A stretch of DNA of 18,326 nucleotides. Origin: Clostridia bacterium (GTDB lineage Bacteria > Bacillota > Clostridia > Christensenellales > CAG-917). The DNA lies in assembly GCA_900763875.1 (NCBI GenBank), contig CAAFLX010000004.1, positions 1 through 18,326 of the forward strand, in the 5' to 3' direction. Positions within the stretch are counted from its first letter, which is position 1. Each line of letters begins with the position of its first letter. The position numbers and the translations under genes were made by a program. This document shows positions 14,221 to 18,326 of the stretch, one piece after another. The notes below the pieces were generated by a model that saw only the letters and a program-made list of their open reading frames with translations, had not been told where the DNA came from and ran no database searches.

Positions 14221-17200
14221 TTACTCTTCGTCGGAGTCTATACCGAAGAGTGCGCTCATATCGGGAACGCCTTCGGTGAGTGCGCTGAAGATGCTTTCGT
14301 CGTCATCGTCGGTGTCAAACAAGCTCGTATCCGTGTCGCTCTTGCTTTCGCCGAGGTCGCCAAAGATGCTGTTGTCGCCGAGGATGTCGATTTCCTTAAG
14401 CTCCTCGTGTTTCTTGCCGATAGGCGTATCGAAGTCGATATCCTCGTCGTATTCGCGGAGTTTGACCTCGTCGTTGTCCTCGGTGAGCACCTTGACGTCG
14501 AGAGCGAGGGATTGGAGTTCCTTGACCAAAACCTTGAAGGATTCGGGAATACCCGGCTCTGAAACGTTGCTGCCCTTGACGATTGACTCATAGGTCTTGA
14601 CACGTCCCACAACGTCGTCCGACTTGACCGTCAAGATTTCTTGCAACACGTTTGCCGCGCCGTACGCTTCGAGTGCCCAGACTTCCATTTCGCCGAAACG
14701 TTGTCCGCCGAATTGAGCCTTGCCGCCGAGCGGTTGTTGGGTGATGACGCTGTACGGGCCGGTACTTCTTGCGTGAATCTTGTCGTCTACGAGGTGATGG
14801 AGCTTGAGGTAGTACATATATCCCACAGTCGCGCGGTTTTCAAACGGTTCGCCCGTTCTTCCGTCGTAGAGTTGGATTTTGCCGTCCACTTCGCCGTCCT
14901 CGTTGACGAGTCCGCATTGCTGGAAGAGTTGTTTTATATCTTGCTCGTTTGCTCCGTCGAACACGGGGGTTGCGACCTTCCAATCGAGCATATGAGCGAT
15001 GAGTCCGAGGTGAACTTCAAGAACTTGTCCGATGTTCATACGGCTTGGAACGCCGAGGGGGTTGAGCACGATTTGGAGGGGCGTGCCGTCCGCCATGAAA
15101 GGCATATCCTCTTTGGGGAGAACTCTTGAAACGACGCCCTTGTTGCCGTGACGTCCCGCCATCTTGTCGCCGACGGAGATTTTTCTCTTTTGAGCGATGT
15201 AGACGCGCACGAGTTTGTTTACGCCGGGGGCAAGCTCGTCTTTGTTCTTTCTTGTGAATATCTTCACGTCAACAACGATACCGCTCTCGCCGTTTGGCAC
15301 ACGCAACGAAGTGTCACGCACTTCTCTTGCCTTCTCGCCGAAGATTGCGCGCAGCAATCTTTCTTCGGGGGTAAGCTCGGTTTCGCCCTTTGGCGTGACC
15401 TTGCCGACGAGAATGTCGCCGGGTTTGACCTCTGCGCCCACCATAACGATGCCGTCCTCGTCGAGGTTTTTGAGTACCTCGTCGCTGAGGTTGGGGATAT
15501 CTCTTGTGATTTGCTCGTCGCCGAGTTTGGTGTCGCGGCACTCGATTTCATACTCCTCGACGTGAATGGAGGTGTACAAGTCGTCGCGCACAAGCTCTTC
15601 GCTGATGAGAACGGCGTCCTCATAGTTGTAGCCTTCCCAAGACATAAAGCCGATGAGCATGTTTCTGCCCAGAGCCAATTCGCCGTGGTCGGTTGCAGGG
15701 CCGTCGGCGATGACAGTGCCCTCTCTTGTGAGGTTGCCCTTGTCGTCGTATTGCGGCCCGAACACCTTGTCGCCCTTGCTGACGATGGGATGTTGGTTGA
15801 TGCAAGTGGATTGGTTTGAACGCTCGAACTTGCTGAGGATATAAGTATCGGTCGTGCCGTCGTTGCACTCGATGACAATCTTGTCGCTGTCAACGTATTT
15901 GACGAAACCGTCGTGCTTTGCAATCTTCAAAACACCGGAGTCGTATGCAATCTTATGTTCGACGCCCGTTGCAATCATAGGAGCTTGAGGCTTAAGGAGC
16001 GGAACAGCCTGACGTTGCATGTTTGAGCCCATGAGCGCACGGTTGGTATCGTCGTTCTCGAGGAACGGGATAAGCGCGGTTGCAATAGAAATAAGTTGCT
16101 TGGGGTTGACGTCCATGTAGTCCGCCTCTGCCTTGGGGACTTCACGAATATCGCTTTGAATACGGCAGTTGACGCGGTTGCGCAAGAATCTGCTTTCCTC
16201 GTCGAGCGGCTCGTTGGCTTGAGCGATGACGTACTTGTCTTCTTCGTCCGCAGCCATATAGACCACCTCGTCGGTGACAACGCCCGTTGCCTTGTCGATT
16301 CTGCGATAAGGAGTTTCGATAAAGCCGTACTCGTTGACCTTTGCGTAAGAGGACAAAGAGGTGATAAGACCGATGTTTTGTCCTTCAGGCGTTTCGATAG
16401 GACACATACGTCCGTAGTGAGAGTGGTGAACGTCACGCACTTCGAAGCTGGCGCGCTCTCTATTCAAACCGCCCGGGCCGAGAGCGGAAAGTTTACGCTT
16501 GTGCGTAAGCTCTGCAATCGGGTTGGGTTGGTCCATAAATTGCGAAAGTTGCGACGAGCCGAAGAACTCTTTTATCGCGCTCGTAACGGGACGAATGTTG
16601 ATGAGGGTTTGAGGAGTGATTTCCGCATTCTCCTGTGCGGACGCCATTCTCTCTTTGATGACTCTCTCAAGACGCGAAATGCCGATACGGAATTGGTTTT
16701 GGAGCAACTCGCCGACCGCGCGAACACGACGGTTTGCAAGGTGGTCGATGTCGTCGCAAGTGCCAAAGCCATAGCGCAAGCCGAGGTTGTAGTCCTCGAT
16801 GGACACGATGTCGTCAAGCGTGATGTGCTTGTAGACAAGCTCGTCAACCGAGGAGCGGATTGCAAGGAGCAATTCCTCTTTGTTGTCGCCAAACTCGTCC
16901 ATAAGAGCTTTGAGGTTGGGATAGTAAACCTTTTCGGTGATGCCAAGCTCTCTGGGGTTGCAATCAACAAAAGCGTCGAGGTCAACGGTGTTGTTGCCGA
17001 TGATTTTGAACTTCTTTGCTTTTCCGTCTTGGTCGGTGTATGCAAGCCAAACCACGTTGACGGCGTTGTTTTGGATTTCGACGCCCTTTGCCTCGTCAAC
17101 CACTTCGCCCTTTTGAGCAAGGATTTCGCCCGTGACGTTGCTCACGACGTCCTCTGCAAGCGTGTAGCCCGCAATACGCGTCGCAAGAGCAAGTTTCTTG

Positions 17201-18036
17201 TTGTATTTGTAGCGTCCGACTCTTGCAAGGTCATAACGCTTATAATCGTAGAACGTGTTGTGAATGAGGATGTTTGCACCTTCGACCGTGGGGACTTCGC
17301 CCGGACGCAAACGACGGAACAAATCGATTTTGCCTTGCTCCTCGCTCTTGCATTGAGCGTCTTTTTCACAGGTCTTGACAATCATCTCGTCCCCGCCGAA
17401 CAAGTCGATGATTTGCTCGTCCGTGCCGTAGCCGAGTGCTCTCAAAAGCGTGGTTGCGGTGATTTTTCTCGTTCTGTCAACGTGCACCCATTGGATTTCG
17501 TTGGAGTCTTGCTCGTATTCGAGCCACGCGCCTCTGTTGGGGATGACGGTGGTTGCATAGCGAGGAACGCCGTTCTTGTCAAGCACCTTGTCGTTGTACA
17601 CGCCGGGGCTTCTGACAAGCTGGGACACGATGACGCGCTCTGCACCGTTGATGACAAACGAACCCGAATCCGTCATGAGCGGGAAATCGCCCATAAACAC
17701 TTCTTGTTCAACCACTTCGCCGGTTTCGTTGTTGGTGAGGCGAGCCTTCACCTTGAGAGGAATAGCATACGTTGTGTCGCGGTCTTTGCACTCTTTGACG
17801 GTGTACTTGGGCTCTCCGTCAAATCTGTGCGACAAGAACTCGAGTTTCAGTCTGCCGGAGAAGTCAACGATCGGAGAATAATCTTTGAAAACTTCCGTGA
17901 TTCCGGCGTCAATGAAATTTGCGTAGGAATTCTTTTGCACCTCAATGAGATACGGAATGGGAAGGACGTCTTTGATTTGCGAGAAATCGCGTCTTTCCGT
18001 CGTACCGTACATTTGATTGTGAATTCTTTGGGACAT
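14221..18036 (-). CDS. rpoB: DNA-directed RNA polymerase subunit beta
   Basis: This is the beta subunit of RNA polymerase, forming one side of the main channel and the rifampicin pocket. The 1271 residues carry the rifampicin region GSSQLSQFMDQPNP followed by LTHKRKLSALGPGG (about 493-522), ETPEGQNIGLI, GDKMAGRHGNKG and GGKAQFGGQRFGEMEVWAL, all core beta signatures. Pocket residues Q499, F500, D502, H512 and S517 match those of sensitive species, but K515 stands where E. coli has R529. The last 70 or so residues form a very acidic tail with four short aromatic motifs. A longer frame starts at 18165, but ATG at 18036 is chosen: AAGGAG (18044-18049) lies 7 bases upstream and the N-terminus MSQRIHNQMYG fits the family. 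The upstream rplL expected in this operon would lie beyond the contig end. Confidence 0.99.
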   Translation of the reverse strand: MSQRIHNQMYGTTERRDFSQIKDVLPIPYLIEVQKNSYANFIDAGITEVFKDYSPIVDFSGRLKLEFLSHRFDGEPKYTVKECKDRDTTYAIPLKVKARLTNNETGEVVEQEVFMGDFPLMTDSGSFVINGAERVIVSQLVRSPGVYNDKVLDKNGVPRYATTVIPNRGAWLEYEQDSNEIQWVHVDRTRKITATTLLRALGYGTDEQIIDLFGGDEMIVKTCEKDAQCKSEEQGKIDLFRRLRPGEVPTVEGANILIHNTFYDYKRYDLARVGRYKYNKKLALATRIAGYTLAEDVVSNVTGEILAQKGEVVDEAKGVEIQNNAVNVVWLAYTDQDGKAKKFKIIGNNTVDLDAFVDCNPRELGITEKVYYPNLKALMDEFGDNKEELLLAIRSSVDELVYKHITLDDIVSIEDYNLGLRYGFGTCDDIDHLANRRVRAVGELLQNQFRIGISRLERVIKERMASAQENAEITPQTLINIRPVTSAIKEFFGSSQLSQFMDQPNPIAELTHKRKLSALGPGGLNRERASFEVRDVHHSHYGRMCPIETPEGQNIGLITSLSSYAKVNEYGFIETPYRRIDKATGVVTDEVVYMAADEEDKYVIAQANEPLDEESRFLRNRVNCRIQSDIREVPKAEADYMDVNPKQLISIATALIPFLENDDTNRALMGSNMQRQAVPLLKPQAPMIATGVEHKIAYDSGVLKIAKHDGFVKYVDSDKIVIECNDGTTDTYILSKFERSNQSTCINQHPIVSKGDKVFGPQYDDKGNLTREGTVIADGPATDHGELALGRNMLIGFMSWEGYNYEDAVLISEELVRDDLYTSIHVEEYEIECRDTKLGDEQITRDIPNLSDEVLKNLDEDGIVMVGAEVKPGDILVGKVTPKGETELTPEERLLRAIFGEKAREVRDTSLRVPNGESGIVVDVKIFTRKNKDELAPGVNKLVRVYIAQKRKISVGDKMAGRHGNKGVVSRVLPKEDMPFMADGTPLQIVLNPLGVPSRMNIGQVLEVHLGLIAHMLDWKVATPVFDGANEQDIKQLFQQCGLVNEDGEVDGKIQLYDGRTGEPFENRATVGYMYYLKLHHLVDDKIHARSTGPYSVITQQPLGGKAQFGGQRFGEMEVWALEAYGAANVLQEILTVKSDDVVGRVKTYESIVKGSNVSEPGIPESFKVLVKELQSLALDVKVLTEDNDEVKLREYDEDIDFDTPIGKKHEELKEIDILGDNSIFGDLGESKSDTDTSLFDTDDDDESIFSALTEGVPDMSALFGIDSDEE

Positions 18037-18043
18037 ATATTCA

Positions 18044-18049
18044 CTCCTT
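18044..18049 (-). promoter_or_regulatory. Ribosome binding site deciding the rpoB start
   Basis: AAGGAG on the minus strand ends 7 bases before ATG 18036. The longer in-frame alternative at 18165 has no comparable site and would add 43 residues of low-complexity sequence. Confidence 0.85.
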
Positions 18050-18099
18050 AAAAAAATTGCCGTTTTTTGCGACTTTTCAAAAAACCTCGAAACGCTCCC

Positions 18100-18132
18100 G
18101 AAAAAAATTTTTCTTCGCCCGAAATTTTTTTC
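18100..18132. other. Perfect A/T-rich inverted repeat in the rpoB leader
   Basis: GAAAAAAATTT (18100-18110) and AAATTTTTTTC (18122-18132) are exact 11-base reverse complements around an 11-base loop, 64 bases upstream of the rpoB start. The stem is almost wholly A-T, too weak for a classical terminator. It may be an RNA hairpin, a DNA site or chance in an AT-rich leader. Confidence 0.5.
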
Positions 18133-18186
18133 AAAATCTGCGCGATATGTGCGGATTGCTATCAATACACAACGTATTTATAACCC

Positions 18187-18220
18187 CCTACCCCCAAAAA
18201 CGAGGTGTTTTAGGGGTAGG
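18187..18220. other. Strong hairpin upstream of rpoB, possibly an rplL-rpoB attenuator
   Basis: CCTACCCC (18187-18194) pairs with GGGGTAGG (18213-18220). After a single mismatch, the adjoining A-run (18196-18200) pairs with the T-run (18208-18211), leaving a loop of about 7 bases. On the minus strand it is followed by GGGTTATAAAT with no U-run, so it is not a full terminator. Many bacteria have an attenuator or processing hairpin between rplL and rpoB, which would fit this place. The upstream gene is missing, so this is inference. No convincing promoter was found in 18050-18243. Confidence 0.5.
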
Positions 18221-18243
18221 AATCCGTATCATTGCGCAGTTTT

Positions 18244-18326
18244 AGATCGGAAGAGCACACGTCTGAACTCCAGTCACGATCAGATCTCGTATGCCGTCTT
18301 CTGCTTGAAAAAAAAAAAAAAAAAAA
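18244..18326 (+). other. Illumina TruSeq index adapter plus poly-A (artefact)
   Basis: 18244-18277 is the TruSeq read-1-side adapter starting AGATCGGAAGAGC, 18278-18283 is GATCAG (the TruSeq index 9 barcode), and 18284-18307 is the flow-cell end finishing CTTCTGCTTG. 19 A follow to the contig end, as expected when a read runs past the adapter. None of this belongs to the organism. True sequence ends at 18243. Confidence 0.99.

Noticed and set aside
16096..18051. Long plus-strand frame (651 codons) antisense to rpoB, and similar ones at 12827-14593 and 3389-4906
   Set aside because: They are opposite highly conserved genes, in the phase that stays open when the real genes avoid TTA, CTA and TCA codons. 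They have no domain or ribosome site.
18308..18326. Poly-A as a genomic tract or transcript tail
   Set aside because: It directly follows a complete adapter, so it is read-through past the library molecule.

Overview
The window is one end of a bacterial contig, most likely from an uncultured member of the Clostridia (Bacillota). This placement is inferred from several signs: strong AGGAGG-type ribosome binding sites, a secA-prfB neighbourhood, a stand-alone RecD2 helicase, a ComF-family protein with a zinc-ribbon N-terminus, and RpoB/RpoC without the large insertions typical of Proteobacteria. The genus cannot be named from the sequence alone. All eight convincing genes lie on the minus strand, so the region reads from right to left.

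Layout in the direction of transcription: the right tip (18244-18326) is not biological; it is an Illumina TruSeq index adapter followed by poly-A. Next come about 200 bases of rpoB leader with two inverted repeats, then rpoB, rpoC and metK in a tight unit (14-base gap, then a 1-base stop/start overlap) that ends in a clear rho-independent terminator. A roughly 330-base gene-free stretch follows, made of T-tracts spaced at the DNA helical repeat plus a 27-base imperfect repeat. Then come recD2 and comF, overlapping by 8 bases. A near-consensus extended -10 promoter directly behind comF drives secA, followed by prfB and tsaD. The left 420 bases contain no believable gene. They hold an array of hairpins joined by a constant GTGATAT linker, followed by a dense series of further stem-loops.

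The genes are core housekeeping: transcription (rpoB, rpoC), S-adenosylmethionine synthesis (metK), DNA repair and recombination (recD2), a ComF-family phosphoribosyltransferase-like protein (comF), protein export (secA), translation termination (prfB) and tRNA t6A modification (tsaD). The protein families are ordinary. The most unusual material is non-coding: the variable-stem, constant-linker hairpin array at the left end, and the helically phased T-tract block upstream of recD2. Smaller points of interest are metK coupled to rpoC, a prfB without the programmed frameshift, a lysine at a rifampicin-contact position of RpoB, and repeated short aromatic motifs in the acidic RpoB tail.
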